Notes: generated by a model not told the origin, from the sequence alone. DNA of 64,000 nt from Paracoccus aerodenitrificans (GCF_027913215.1 NZ_CP115784.1:2604001-2668000); one strand, 5' to 3'; shown: positions 9,159 to 17,242, numbered from the stretch's first letter. Made by a program: numbers and translations.

Positions 9159-10079
9159 TCAGAACTGATAGCGGCGCAGCCGCGTCTGAATACCGAACAG
9201 ATAGAGACAGACACCAACCAGAATGATCCCGAACATCGCCGTCGCAATCGCAGCGCCCATATGGGGATCGCCAAGCTGCAACTGGAAGCCGAAGAAGGTC
9301 CGGTACAGGAATGTCCCCAGAATATCGGTCGAGAAATTCGGCCCCGCCAACGCCCCCTGACTGACATAGATCAGGTCGAACGCGTTGAAATTCCCGACAA
9401 AGGTCAGGATCGAAATGATCCCGATAGACGGCAGGATCAGCGGTAGCTTGATCTTCCAGAATTGCGACCAGCCAGTAATGCCGTCCATCTCGGACGCCTC
9501 GATCACCTCATCCGGGATCGACAGAAGTGCTGCATAGATCAGCATCATCGGGATGCCGACGAACTGCCAGACGGATACCAGCGCCAAGGTGGTCAGCGCA
9601 TATTCCTCTTTCCCCAGCCAGGGCGCGAACAGAGCCTTCAGCCCCACCGCATCAAGCATCCCCGGCGCAATCCCCCAGATCGGCGACAGGATCAGCTTCC
9701 AGACAAAGCCTACGATCACGAAAGACAAGATTGTCGGAATGAAGATCGCGGTGCGGTAAAACGCCGCCATTCGCAGCCTCGGCGAAGACAGCAGCGCCGC
9801 CAGCATGATCCCGATTGGGTTCTGAACCAGCATATGAACCAGAAAGAACCAGCCATTATTGGCCAGAGCGTTCCAGAAAGATTCCGACCAACGCGGGTCC
9901 CCGAACAGGGTCGCGAAATTCTGTATTCCGACGAAAACCCGCTCTCCCGCCTCGGTCAGACCGAACAAGGACAGATTCAGCGTCCCGATCAGCGGAATGA
10001 TCATGATCGCCGTATAGACCAGCACCGCAGGTGCCAGAAACACCGCGATATGCCAGCGAAATGCTCTTCGCTGCGCCAT
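9159..10079 (-). CDS. Carbohydrate ABC transporter permease, MalF/UgpA type
   Basis: A 306-residue permease with six predicted helices. The coupling loop is EMDGITGWSQFWKIKLPLI (EAA-type motif). It is the heterodimer partner of the MalG-type permease downstream, which begins nine bases after its end. The ATG at 10079 is preferred over 10094 because AAAGGAAG lies five bases upstream of it. It is separated from the binding-protein gene by 116 bases containing three hairpins. Confidence 0.9.
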   Translation of the reverse strand: MAQRRAFRWHIAVFLAPAVLVYTAIMIIPLIGTLNLSLFGLTEAGERVFVGIQNFATLFGDPRWSESFWNALANNGWFFLVHMLVQNPIGIMLAALLSSPRLRMAAFYRTAIFIPTILSFVIVGFVWKLILSPIWGIAPGMLDAVGLKALFAPWLGKEEYALTTLALVSVWQFVGIPMMLIYAALLSIPDEVIEASEMDGITGWSQFWKIKLPLILPSIGIISILTFVGNFNAFDLIYVSQGALAGPNFSTDILGTFLYRTFFGFQLQLGDPHMGAAIATAMFGIILVGVCLYLFGIQTRLRRYQF

Positions 10080-10119
10080 TAGACTTCCTTTCATCCTGGC
10101 TCAAATATCCTCGGGGGGT

Positions 10120-10187
10120 CCGGCCGTCAGGCCGGGCGGGGGCGGAAAGCCCCCTCCCCTGTGTCGTCATCGGGCATCAGACGCCCG
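10120..10187 (-). promoter_or_regulatory. Three successive intercistronic hairpins
   Basis: Perfect short stems follow one another between the binding-protein gene and the first permease gene: CCGGCC/GGCCGG (10120-10135), GGGGGC/GCCCCC (10138-10154) and CGGGC/GCCCG (10171-10187). In many importer operons such stems protect the abundant binding-protein message or reduce read-through into the membrane genes. That role is inferred from position. Confidence 0.6.
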
Positions 10188-10195
10188 GACGGTTT

Positions 10196-11452
10196 CTATT
10201 GCTGCGGCTCGTACCACGAAGCGAGACCTTCCTGCAGACGCGCCGCCACTTCCTCGGGCGTCTCTGATTTGGTCATCACATTCGCACTGGCATTCCAGGT
10301 CTCGGTTTCCAGATTCGGCGTACCACGCGACAGGATCTGATAGGTGGACCGGATCGTTTCTTCGCAATTCTCGCGCCAGCTTACGAATTCGGTCGCCAGC
10401 GGGTCCTCCATCTCGACCGGAGTCGCGTTCATCGAGAAGAAGCCGGGCAGCGCATTCGCATAAAGTGCGGCAAATTCGGGAGAACCGACCCATTCAAGGA
10501 AGGTCCGCGCCTCTTCCGGGTGCTCGGTCGCGGCATTCATGCCCATCCCGATATCGGTGTGATCGCTGATATAGCATGTATCGCCCTCGGCAGCGACAGG
10601 CGGCGGGAAGGCTCCCATCTCGAACGCGCCCTCAATCTGCGGCGTAAAGACGCCGATTTCCCAGGACCCGGTCGGATAGATCGCCGCACGGCCAAGCGTG
10701 AACAGGTTCTGACTGTCCGGATAGGTCTGCGCCTCATAACCGTCGCCCAGATAATCGGTCCAGCGGACAAGCTGGCGGAACGGCTCGACCCATTGTTCAT
10801 CGGTCAGCTTCTGGCTGCCGTCGATAAGCGCCTTGCGGCCCTCCTCGCCTTTCCAGTAAGTCGGCCCGATATTCTGATAGCCCATCGTCGCGGCTTCCCA
10901 CTGATCCGCCGTTCCCATTGCCATCGGGATATAAGTGCCATCTTCCTTGAGCGCGTCGAGCACCGCGTAGAATTCGTCGACTGTCGTCGGAGCTTCCAGC
11001 CCGAGCTCCTCGAACGCGGTCTTGTTATACAGGAAGCCGTGGATCACTGAGGCCATCGGTACACAGAATGTCGCACTTCCGTCGTCGGTCTGCCATGCGG
11101 ATTTCGCGACATCCGAGAAATTCGCCATGACCGGCAGATCGGTCAGGTCAGCGATCTGACCCTGCGAGAACAGTTCAAGCGAAGCATCGAACGGGCGGCA
11201 AGTGATCAGATCGCCAGCGGAACCTGCATCCAACTTGGAATTCAGGATCGCGTTATATTCCGCCGGTGCGGTGGGCGAGAACTGGATCCTGATGCCCGGA
11301 TTGGCTGCCTCGAAAGCCGGTATGATAATGTCCTGCCAGATGGTCAGGTCATCGTTCCGCCAGCTTTCGATGGTCAGTGTGACGTCCTGCGCGGCAGCAG
11401 CGCCACCCAGAATCGTCGTGGCAAGACATGCCAGCTTGATGGATTTTTTCAT
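10196..11452 (-). CDS. Extracellular sugar-binding protein of ABC importer (family 1)
   Basis: A 418-residue periplasmic binding protein. The N-terminus is a Sec signal peptide (MKKSIKLACLATTILGG, cleavage probably in AAAA/QDV). The mature part has the family pattern of TLTIESWRND, FEAANPGIRI and IPTGSWEIGVF-like regions. The start ATG at 11452 follows AGAGGGA; a much longer in-frame extension upstream looks non-coding. It should capture the imported sugar and deliver it to the permeases encoded downstream. Its linkage with murQ suggests an amino sugar or muropeptide-derived sugar, which is an inference. Confidence 0.9.
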   Translation of the reverse strand: MKKSIKLACLATTILGGAAAAQDVTLTIESWRNDDLTIWQDIIIPAFEAANPGIRIQFSPTAPAEYNAILNSKLDAGSAGDLITCRPFDASLELFSQGQIADLTDLPVMANFSDVAKSAWQTDDGSATFCVPMASVIHGFLYNKTAFEELGLEAPTTVDEFYAVLDALKEDGTYIPMAMGTADQWEAATMGYQNIGPTYWKGEEGRKALIDGSQKLTDEQWVEPFRQLVRWTDYLGDGYEAQTYPDSQNLFTLGRAAIYPTGSWEIGVFTPQIEGAFEMGAFPPPVAAEGDTCYISDHTDIGMGMNAATEHPEEARTFLEWVGSPEFAALYANALPGFFSMNATPVEMEDPLATEFVSWRENCEETIRSTYQILSRGTPNLETETWNASANVMTKSETPEEVAARLQEGLASWYEPQQ

Positions 11453-11470
11453 TTCCCTCTCCCTGTATCC

Positions 11471-11485
11471 GGGCCGTATCGGCCC
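11471..11485 (-). promoter_or_regulatory. Hairpin between murQ-type gene and binding-protein gene
   Basis: A perfect 6-base stem, GGGCCG/CGGCCC with a 3-base loop, lies in the 55-base gap and ends 18 bases before the binding-protein start. It may tune read-through from the etherase gene or stabilise the downstream message. Confidence 0.5.
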
Positions 11486-11507
11486 ATAATGGACTTCCTC
11501 TTTTATA

Positions 11508-12389
11508 TCAGTCGAGTAGCGGGGCAAGATGCCCCTCCGTCCTCTCCAGCGCCGCCGAAGCTTCATCCGGGGCCATGCCACGCGCAACCAGAATCGCGGA
11601 TTTGACAGCGCCTTTCGTTGCCAGCAGCGCAGCCTCGGCCACCGGAGGCGGCACCTGTGCAAGTTCTCCGACGATCCGGGCCGCACGGGCGACAAGTTTC
11701 GCGTTATCCGCGACAAGATTGACCATATGTCCGTCATGAACATGGCCCAGCTTGATGCCGACCATGACGGACAGAAGGTTCAGCGCCGCTTTCTGCGCAG
11801 TCGCCGCACCCAGCCGGGTGGACCCGGCAATGATCTCTGCTCCGGTATCGATCAGCACGGGAATATCGGCGGTCGCCAGCAGCAATGTGTCAGGCACATT
11901 CGCGATTCCGACCACGACGGCCCCCGCAGCCTGCGCTGCTTCGGCCGCGGCCAGAGCATATGGCGTCGACCCCGAAGCCGATACGGTCAGCAGGACATCG
12001 CCCTCTCCCAGACCGGCGCGTTCGACATCGTCCTGCGCCAGCACTGGATCATCTTCGACACTGCCGCGCATATGCAGCAATGCCTCGGCGCCGCCCGCGA
12101 ACAGCATCGGCGTCCGGTCAACCGGTACACCGAATGTTCCCGAAAGCTCAAGGCAATCGGCCATCGCCATCAGGCCCGAACTTCCCGCGCCTGCATAGGC
12201 CATCTTATGACCGCTCCGAAGCGCGGCAGCCCCCGCTTCGGCAGCTTTTTCAATTGCAGGAAAAGCGGGCCGCAGCGCGTTCAGCGCGTTGATCTGAGAA
12301 TCGAGCGCAAGCGCCAGCACCTCACCGGACGCATTTGCGTGCAATCCGGTCGATGCTGAATGTCTGGCTTCGGTGCTGCGAGCGTTCAT
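11508..12389 (-). CDS. murQ: N-acetylmuramic acid 6-phosphate etherase (MurQ-like)
   Basis: A 293-residue SIS-domain protein. MurQ enzymes remove the lactyl ether from MurNAc-6-P to give GlcNAc-6-P and D-lactate in the cytoplasm. The sugar-phosphate loop is YAGAGSSGLMAM. Aligning CLELSGTFG with the usual SECPPTFG and GSVEDD with EGAEDD keeps both catalytic glutamates. The C-terminal KSAILVARGMAPDEASAAL also fits the family. The ATG at 12389 has GGGGAG seven bases upstream. It is the first gene of the minus-strand importer operon and faces the kinase gene across an inserted IS. SIS etherases are diverse, so the substrate is likely but not certain. Confidence 0.82.
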   Translation of the reverse strand: MNARSTEARHSASTGLHANASGEVLALALDSQINALNALRPAFPAIEKAAEAGAAALRSGHKMAYAGAGSSGLMAMADCLELSGTFGVPVDRTPMLFAGGAEALLHMRGSVEDDPVLAQDDVERAGLGEGDVLLTVSASGSTPYALAAAEAAQAAGAVVVGIANVPDTLLLATADIPVLIDTGAEIIAGSTRLGAATAQKAALNLLSVMVGIKLGHVHDGHMVNLVADNAKLVARAARIVGELAQVPPPVAEAALLATKGAVKSAILVARGMAPDEASAALERTEGHLAPLLD

Positions 12390-12412
12390 CCGATTCTCCC
12401 CTTCCAGAAAAT

Positions 12413-12431
12413 AATGCCAAAGCAATACCAA
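12413..12431 (-). promoter_or_regulatory. Candidate operator upstream of murQ (tandem TTGGTATT-type repeat)
   Basis: Read towards murQ the sequence is TTGGTATTGCTTTGGCATT: two near-identical 8-base units with an 11-base period, ending 23 bases before the start codon. The same 19 bases, with one mismatch, stand 20 bases before the divergent kinase gene. Equal placement at both genes is strong evidence for a shared regulatory site. The GntR-type protein at 14242 is the obvious candidate regulator. Confidence 0.65.
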
Positions 12432-12478
12432 TTGCAAACCCTTTTTATCGAGCGATTCGATTTTCGGGGATTTTCCTA

Positions 12479-13319
12479 GGCTCAGGACTCGTTCTTGATC
12501 ATAACCAGAAGATGACGGTCGCGGCGAGCAGGATTGCAGAGAAGAAGGTCTCGGGGCAACGGTCGTATCGGGTGGCGACGCGCCTCCAATCCTTGAGTCG
12601 GCCGAACATGATTTCGATGCGGTTGCGGCGTTTGTATCGCCGCTTGTCGTATTTGACGGGTTTCTTGCGCGACTTCCGACCCGGGATGCAAACCTTTATC
12701 CCCTTGTTTTTCAAGGCATCTCTGAACCAGTCGGCATCATAGCCCCGATCGGCCAGCAGCCAATCCGCCTCCGGCAGGCTGTTCAGAAGTGCCGCTGCCC
12801 CGGTGTAATCACTGACTTGTCCGGCGGACATGAAGAACCCTATCGGGCGGCCCTTCGCGTCGGTGACGGCGTGCAGTTTCGTGTTCATGCCGCCTTTCGT
12901 TCGCCCGATCTGGCGCCCGCGCCCCCTTTTTTGATCCGCAGGCTCGAGGCCGTGCGATGCGCTTTCAGATAGGTCGCGTCGATCATGATCGTATTGTGTT
13001 CGGCGCTCTCGGCGGCGAGGCCCACCATGATCCGGGCGAAGGTCCCGTTCTCGCTCCAGCGCTTCCAGCGGTTGTCGAGCGTCTTGGCGGGGCCGTAGTC
13101 CGTCGGCGCGTCGCACCATCGCAAGCCATTACGATTGATGAATATTATGCCGCTCAGCACACGCCGGTCGTCAACGCGTGGCTTGCCGTGGGATTTCGGG
13201 AAATAGGGTTTCAGACGCTCCATCTGCGCGTCAGTCAGCCAGAAAAGGTTGCTCATAAATCAGGTCTCCTTGCAGAGCCTGAATCACGCAAACAGCCCGA
13301 AATCAATGGGTCTGGAGCC
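12479..13319 (-). mobile_element. IS5-family (IS427-like) insertion sequence, copy 1, 841 bp
   Basis: The element begins GGCTCAGGACTC at 12479 and ends GTCTGGAGCC at 13319. These ends form imperfect inverted repeats (GGCTC-AGGAC against GGCTC-CAGAC) and TA is found on both sides, the duplication expected for this group. It carries one transposase split into two overlapping frames. A copy of identical length, differing at about ten positions, lies at 52130-52970 in the same orientation. It sits in the promoter region between murQ and the amino-sugar kinase gene. Confidence 0.9.
12499..13256 (-). CDS. IS5/IS427-type transposase made by -1 frameshift (orfA 13256-12885, orfB to 12499)
   Basis: The first frame (123 residues) starts MSNLFWLTDAQMERLKPYF and contains DATYLKAH with the first catalytic Asp. 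After RIKK the message reads AAAAAAGGGGG. Slipping back one base gives RGRGRQIGRTKGGMNTKLH, which continues into LADRGYDADWF (second Asp) and RRNRIEIMFGRLKDWRRVA (catalytic Glu). The DDE triad is therefore complete only in the frameshifted product, normal for this IS group. It looks intact and potentially active. Confidence 0.88.
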
Positions 13320-13339
13320 TAATGATTATTAATATATAC

Positions 13340-13347
13340 GTCTAGAC
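13340..13347. promoter_or_regulatory. Palindrome GTCTAGAC, resembling NagR/DasR-type operator core
   Basis: This 8-base perfect palindrome lies 58 bases before the kinase start and just outside the IS. The known binding site of GntR/HutC regulators of GlcNAc use (DasR, NagR) has the core GGTCTAGACC. Here the outer G/C pair is not kept (ACGTCTAGACAA), so the match is partial. Confidence 0.4.
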
Positions 13348-13366
13348 AAAATTTTCCCCTTTTCTT

Positions 13367-13390
13367 TTGGTATTGCTTTGGTATTGGTAT
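13367..13390 (+). promoter_or_regulatory. Candidate operator upstream of the amino-sugar kinase gene
   Basis: TTGGTATT occurs at 13367 and again at 13378, with an 11-base period, and a further TTGGTAT overlaps at 13384. The first 19 bases match the site upstream of murQ, in the inverted orientation and at nearly the same distance from the start codon. It ends directly before the GAGAGGAG ribosome site, so a bound protein would overlap the early transcript or promoter. Confidence 0.65.
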
Positions 13391-13405
13391 CGAGAGGAGA
13401 TGCAA

Positions 13406-14245
13406 ATGGTATTTTTCTTGGGAATCGATGGCGGCGGCACCGGATGTCGTGCCGCATTGGCCGATGCAGAAGGGCGCATTCTGGGCCGCGGCACGGGCGG
13501 CCCCGCCAATATCAACACCAGCGTTGACGCGGCGGCGACCAGCATTATCGCCGCGACGATGCAGAGTTTGGAAAACGTTGAGGCAAGCCCGCAGGATCTG
13601 ATTGCGACGCTTGGTCTGGCCGGTGGAACGATGAGCGGCGCGACAAGACGACTTGCCGAGCTTCTGCCCTTCGGCCGGACCCAGATCGTAAATGATGGCG
13701 TCATAGCGGCGCGGGGTGCGCTTGGAAGCGATGACGGGATACTTGCCGCGATCGGAACCGGCTCGGTCTATGCCGTTCAGCGCGGCAACCAGATCCGGCA
13801 AAGCGGCGGGCGCGGCTTCTTGCTGGGAGACCATGCAAGCGGCGCGGTCATGGGCCGGGAGTTGCTGTCGCGAACCCTGATGGCTGAAGACGGATTCGTC
13901 CCGATGACGCCGCTTCTGAAACAGATCTCGGCACAGCTTGGCGGGATTGAGGGCATTATCGAGTTCGGAAATACCGCGCGGCCTGCCGATTTCGGGGCTC
14001 TGGCCCCGCGTATCGTCAACTCGGACGATCCTGCCGCCCGCGAGATCTTCGAAAATGCCGTCGAACAGGTGCGCCACGCCCTGCAAACGCTTCAGCAGGA
14101 CGACAATCTTCCGGTGGTGTTCACCGGCGGGCTTGGGCCGTATTATGCCGAGCGTCTTGACGGGCCGTGGCCGCTTCGAAGCTCAAAAGGCAGTGCCGTT
14201 GACGGCGCTCTGGACATGGCCATCCAGATGGGCGCTTCATCATGA
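13406..14245 (+). CDS. BadF/NagK-type amino-sugar kinase
   Basis: A 279-residue ASKHA-fold kinase. Visible motifs are phosphate-1 FLGIDGGGTGCRAALAD, the catalytic-Asp region QIVNDGVIAARGALG, phosphate-2 LAAIGTGSVYAV and adenosine VVFTGGLGPYYAE. Family members phosphorylate GlcNAc, or both GlcNAc and MurNAc, at O6 with ATP. That step is required here because the importer is ABC rather than PTS. The ATG at 13406 is six bases after AGAGGAG; 13400 would sit too close. It overlaps the GntR gene by four bases. MurNAc versus GlcNAc preference cannot be read from sequence. Confidence 0.85.
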   Translation: MVFFLGIDGGGTGCRAALADAEGRILGRGTGGPANINTSVDAAATSIIAATMQSLENVEASPQDLIATLGLAGGTMSGATRRLAELLPFGRTQIVNDGVIAARGALGSDDGILAAIGTGSVYAVQRGNQIRQSGGRGFLLGDHASGAVMGRELLSRTLMAEDGFVPMTPLLKQISAQLGGIEGIIEFGNTARPADFGALAPRIVNSDDPAAREIFENAVEQVRHALQTLQQDDNLPVVFTGGLGPYYAERLDGPWPLRSSKGSAVDGALDMAIQMGASS

Positions 14246-15012
14246 CAGAGTTGTTCTCGCCCGCCGCCTTCACCGATACCAAGGGCGGCCCGCTTTACGT
14301 GCAACTGCATCGCCGCATCGCCAGCGCCATCGAATCAGGTCAGTTGAAACCCGGCGACAGCCTGCCTCCGGAGCGTGAAATCGCCACCATGACCGGATTG
14401 TCCCGCGTGACCGTGCGCAAGGGTGTCGAAGCTCTGGTCAGCTCTGGCCAGCTTGTGCAGAAACGTGGCTCGGGCACCTTCGTCGCCGCCAGAATCGAGC
14501 GGATGGAGCAGGCGCTTTCCCTGCTGACCTCGTTTACCGAAGATATGCAGCGGCGCGGACGCCAGGTCGAAAGTCACTGGCTGGCCCGCGGCCTGCACGC
14601 CCCTGCCCCGGAAGAGGTGATGGCCCTCGGTCTGGGCGCAAATGACCGCGTTGCCCGGCTGGAAAGAGTGCGAAGCTCTGACGGGACACCACTTGCGATA
14701 GAACGCGCGTCGCTGCCCGCCTCAATCCTTCCGGACCCCGAAAATGTCGATGGCAGCCTGTATTCCATGCTGGAAACCCGCAAATCGCGGCCCATCCGCG
14801 CCGTTCAGCGAATCTCAGCAGTTAATCTGGAAGCGAAAGACGCCGCCTTGCTGAAAGTGCCGCTCGGCGTGGCAGGGCTGCGGATCGAGCGTGTTTCATA
14901 CCTGCCGTCCGGGCAGGTCGTCGAATTCACAAGATCAGTTTATCGTGGCGATGCCTATGATTTCGCCGTCGAACTGAAACTGGCCCCGAAGGCCGAAAGG
15001 ACAAGCGAATGA
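14242..15012 (+). CDS. GntR-family (HutC/UTRA) transcriptional regulator
   Basis: A 256-residue repressor-type protein. Residues about 15-80 form the winged helix (PLYVQLHRRIASAIESGQLK, LPPEREIATMTGLSRVTVRK, GSGTFVA). From about 95 to the end is the UTRA ligand domain, with VARLERVRSSDGTPLAIERA and GLRIERVSYL. UTRA regulators of this context (NagR, DasR) sense GlcN-6-P or GlcNAc-6-P. It is embedded between the kinase and deaminase genes with four-base overlaps on both sides. It probably controls this locus through the repeats near 12413 and 13367 or the palindrome at 13340. Confidence 0.88.
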   Translation: MTELFSPAAFTDTKGGPLYVQLHRRIASAIESGQLKPGDSLPPEREIATMTGLSRVTVRKGVEALVSSGQLVQKRGSGTFVAARIERMEQALSLLTSFTEDMQRRGRQVESHWLARGLHAPAPEEVMALGLGANDRVARLERVRSSDGTPLAIERASLPASILPDPENVDGSLYSMLETRKSRPIRAVQRISAVNLEAKDAALLKVPLGVAGLRIERVSYLPSGQVVEFTRSVYRGDAYDFAVELKLAPKAERTSE

Positions 15013-16034
15013 CCCAAAGCCACATGGCCCGAGAAGTGGCCGAAATTCCGCAAACCGCCTCGCGCTTTCTGGAGAACACGCGCGACGTGGTCAGTCACGC
15101 CGCAAAAGCCCTGCGCGAGCGGGACCCGATGGTTTTCGCAACCGTCGCTCGTGGTTCTTCGGACCACGCGGCAACCTATCTGAAATATGCGATAGAGTTG
15201 CATTCGGGCATCCCCGTCGCTTCAATCGGGCCGTCTATCGCCTCGATCTACAAGCGTCCGCTGCGGATGGATCGCGGCGCATGTATCGGCATCTCGCAAT
15301 CCGGTCGCAGCCCGGACATTGTGGACATGATCGGCGCCGCAGGACAAGGAGGCGCTCTGTCAGTCGCCATCACCAACCATGCCGACAGCCCGATGGCCGA
15401 GGCCGCAGGCCACTGCCTGCCGCTGGAAGCGGGCGTCGAGCAAAGCGTCGCCGCCACGAAAACCTTCGTCAACTCGGTCGTTGCCGGGCTGGCTCTGCTA
15501 GCCGAGTGGCGGCAGGATGATGAGCTTCGCGCCGCCGTCGCAGCCCTGCCCGATGCCTTCGCGCAGGCCATTTCAATGGACTGGTCGCCGCTTTCGGACC
15601 GGCTGGCGCGGGCAAGTTCCGCCTATGTGCTGGGACGCGGACCGGGCAATGCCATCGCCAACGAATCAGCACTGAAGCTGAAGGAAACCTCCGGGATGCA
15701 TGCCGAGGCATACAGCGCCGCCGAGGTTCTGCACGGACCCGCCGCAATCGTTCAGGCGAATTTCCCGGTTCTGGTCCTTGGCGTCGAGGACGCGGCGCTG
15801 ACTCAGGTCGTCGCAACAGCGACGCGCCTGGCCGAGCAGGGCGCGGATGTCTTCCTGACAGGTGCCGATGTTCCCGGCACCACCCGGCTGCCCTCGGTCG
15901 ACGGGCTGCACCCGCTTATTGCGCCTCTGGTCCAGATTGCAAGCTTCTATGCCTGTGTCGAAGGGCTTGCCCGGCGTCGTGGCTTCGACCCCGACACGCC
16001 ACCGCATCTTCGCAAGGTCACGGAAACCGTCTGA
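15009..16034 (+). CDS. SIS-type glucosamine-6-phosphate deaminase (NagB-II)
   Basis: A 341-residue protein with two SIS domains and no glutaminase domain, the architecture of NagB-II/AgaS-type deaminases. The first domain has FATVARGSSDHAATYLKYA and GISQSGRSPDIVDM. The second has YVLGRGPGNAIANESALKLKE followed by EAYSAAEVLHGPAAIV, which resembles the GlmS isomerase active site. Expected reaction: GlcN-6-P to fructose-6-P plus ammonia. Stop and start overlap at both ends fixes it in the kinase-regulator-deaminase-deacetylase operon. Confidence 0.87.
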   Translation: MTQSHMAREVAEIPQTASRFLENTRDVVSHAAKALRERDPMVFATVARGSSDHAATYLKYAIELHSGIPVASIGPSIASIYKRPLRMDRGACIGISQSGRSPDIVDMIGAAGQGGALSVAITNHADSPMAEAAGHCLPLEAGVEQSVAATKTFVNSVVAGLALLAEWRQDDELRAAVAALPDAFAQAISMDWSPLSDRLARASSAYVLGRGPGNAIANESALKLKETSGMHAEAYSAAEVLHGPAAIVQANFPVLVLGVEDAALTQVVATATRLAEQGADVFLTGADVPGTTRLPSVDGLHPLIAPLVQIASFYACVEGLARRRGFDPDTPPHLRKVTETV

Positions 16035-17176
16035 TGCAGCATATTCTTTCCGGTGCACGCATTTTCGACGGTGCCGAGTTTATCGACGATCATGTGCTGG
16101 TGATCGAGGATGGTTTCATCAGCGCCATTCTTCCACGCGGTCAGGCCGGTGAACCCACCCATAGTTGCGACGGTATCATCGCGCCGGCCTTTCTTGATCT
16201 TCAGGTCAATGGCGGCGGCGGGAAAATGGTGGACTGCTCTACCGATCTGGCTGCTCTGCGCCATATCTGCGAGACACATCGCAACCTTGGCTGCGCGGGC
16301 ATCCTGCCAACGCTGATCACGGATACAGCGGACGCGACGGCAAAGGTGATCGAGGCCGGTATCGCAGCAGCAGAAAGCGGCGTGCCGGGATTCCTTGGGT
16401 TGCATCTGGAGGGTCCGCATCTGGATCCCCGCCGCAAGGGTGCGCATGATCCGGCGCTTGTCAGACCGATGGAAGAGGCCGATCTTGCGCGGCTGTGCGA
16501 CGCGGCCCGCACCCTTCCGATCCTGATGGTGACGCTTGCCCCGGAAGCGGTTACGCCTCAGCAGATTGCGACCCTCTCGGGTGCTGGCGCGATTATCAGC
16601 CTTGGGCATAGCGACTGCGACTATGACGCCGCCTGCGCCGCTTTCGACGCAGGGGCAAGCTGCGCTACGCATCTGTTCAACGCAATGAGCCAGATGGGAC
16701 ATCGCAGCCCGGGCCTGACCGGAGCGGTCCTGTCCAGAACCGAGCCAAATGCCGGGCTGATCGCCGATGGCATCCATGTGCATCCGGCGGCCATGAAAGC
16801 GGCACTCGCCGCTCGCACGGACGGCATCTTCCTTGTGACGGATTGCATGGCATTTGCCGGAACGACTCTGTCAGAAATGACCCTGAACGGCCGACCTGTC
16901 CGCCGCGAAAAGGGGCGGTTGACGCTGGCAGACGGCACCCTTGCCGGAGCGGATCTTCGCATGGACCGCGCCATTGCAACGCTTGTCGGGGATGTCGGCA
17001 TTGCCCCCGAACGTGCCCTTGCGATGGCCACAGTTGAACCTGCCCGCGCCATCGGGCTGGATCATCGGTTCGGACGCCTTGCCCCGAAAAGATCGGCCGA
17101 TCTGGTGCTGCTGGATGACAGCTTCACCCTGCGCGGCATCTGGGCGGATGGTGAGTGGCAGAGGCCTCTGGACTGA
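16034..17176 (+). CDS. nagA: N-acetylglucosamine-6-phosphate deacetylase
   Basis: A 380-residue amidohydrolase. The metal-site motif GLHLEGPHLDPRRKGAHDP supplies the Glu ligand, GHSDCDYDAA and CATHLFNAMSQMGHR supply His ligands, and FLVTDCMAFAG carries the catalytic Asp. The more common sequence there is TDAMAAAG; Cys in this place is unusual but does not touch the Asp. It removes acetate from GlcNAc-6-P to give GlcN-6-P for the deaminase encoded just upstream. The ATG overlaps the stop of that gene by one base. A terminator follows eight bases later. Confidence 0.93.
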   Translation: MQHILSGARIFDGAEFIDDHVLVIEDGFISAILPRGQAGEPTHSCDGIIAPAFLDLQVNGGGGKMVDCSTDLAALRHICETHRNLGCAGILPTLITDTADATAKVIEAGIAAAESGVPGFLGLHLEGPHLDPRRKGAHDPALVRPMEEADLARLCDAARTLPILMVTLAPEAVTPQQIATLSGAGAIISLGHSDCDYDAACAAFDAGASCATHLFNAMSQMGHRSPGLTGAVLSRTEPNAGLIADGIHVHPAAMKAALAARTDGIFLVTDCMAFAGTTLSEMTLNGRPVRREKGRLTLADGTLAGADLRMDRAIATLVGDVGIAPERALAMATVEPARAIGLDHRFGRLAPKRSADLVLLDDSFTLRGIWADGEWQRPLD

Positions 17177-17184
17177 ACCCGATG

Positions 17185-17202
17185 CAGCGCCCCGCGGCGC
17201 TG
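17185..17202 (+). terminator. Rho-independent-type terminator of the kinase-to-nagA operon
   Basis: Stem CAGCGCC/GGCGCTG, seven pairs with a 4-base loop, followed by TATTTT. It lies directly after the nagA stop codon. Confidence 0.75.
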
Positions 17203-17213
17203 TATTTTCAGAC

Positions 17214-17242
17214 GGCGGCGGCCAAGATATCCGGCCGCCGCC
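17214..17242. terminator. GC-rich hairpin between convergent nagA and OYE genes
   Basis: A perfect 10-base stem, GGCGGCGGCC/GGCCGCCGCC with a 9-base loop, lies between two convergent genes. It can act in either direction and most likely ends the minus-strand oxidoreductase transcript. There is no clear T-run. Confidence 0.6.

Noticed and set aside
15947..16783. Minus-strand frame of 278 codons
   Set aside because: It is antisense to nagA, whose metal and catalytic motifs are intact.
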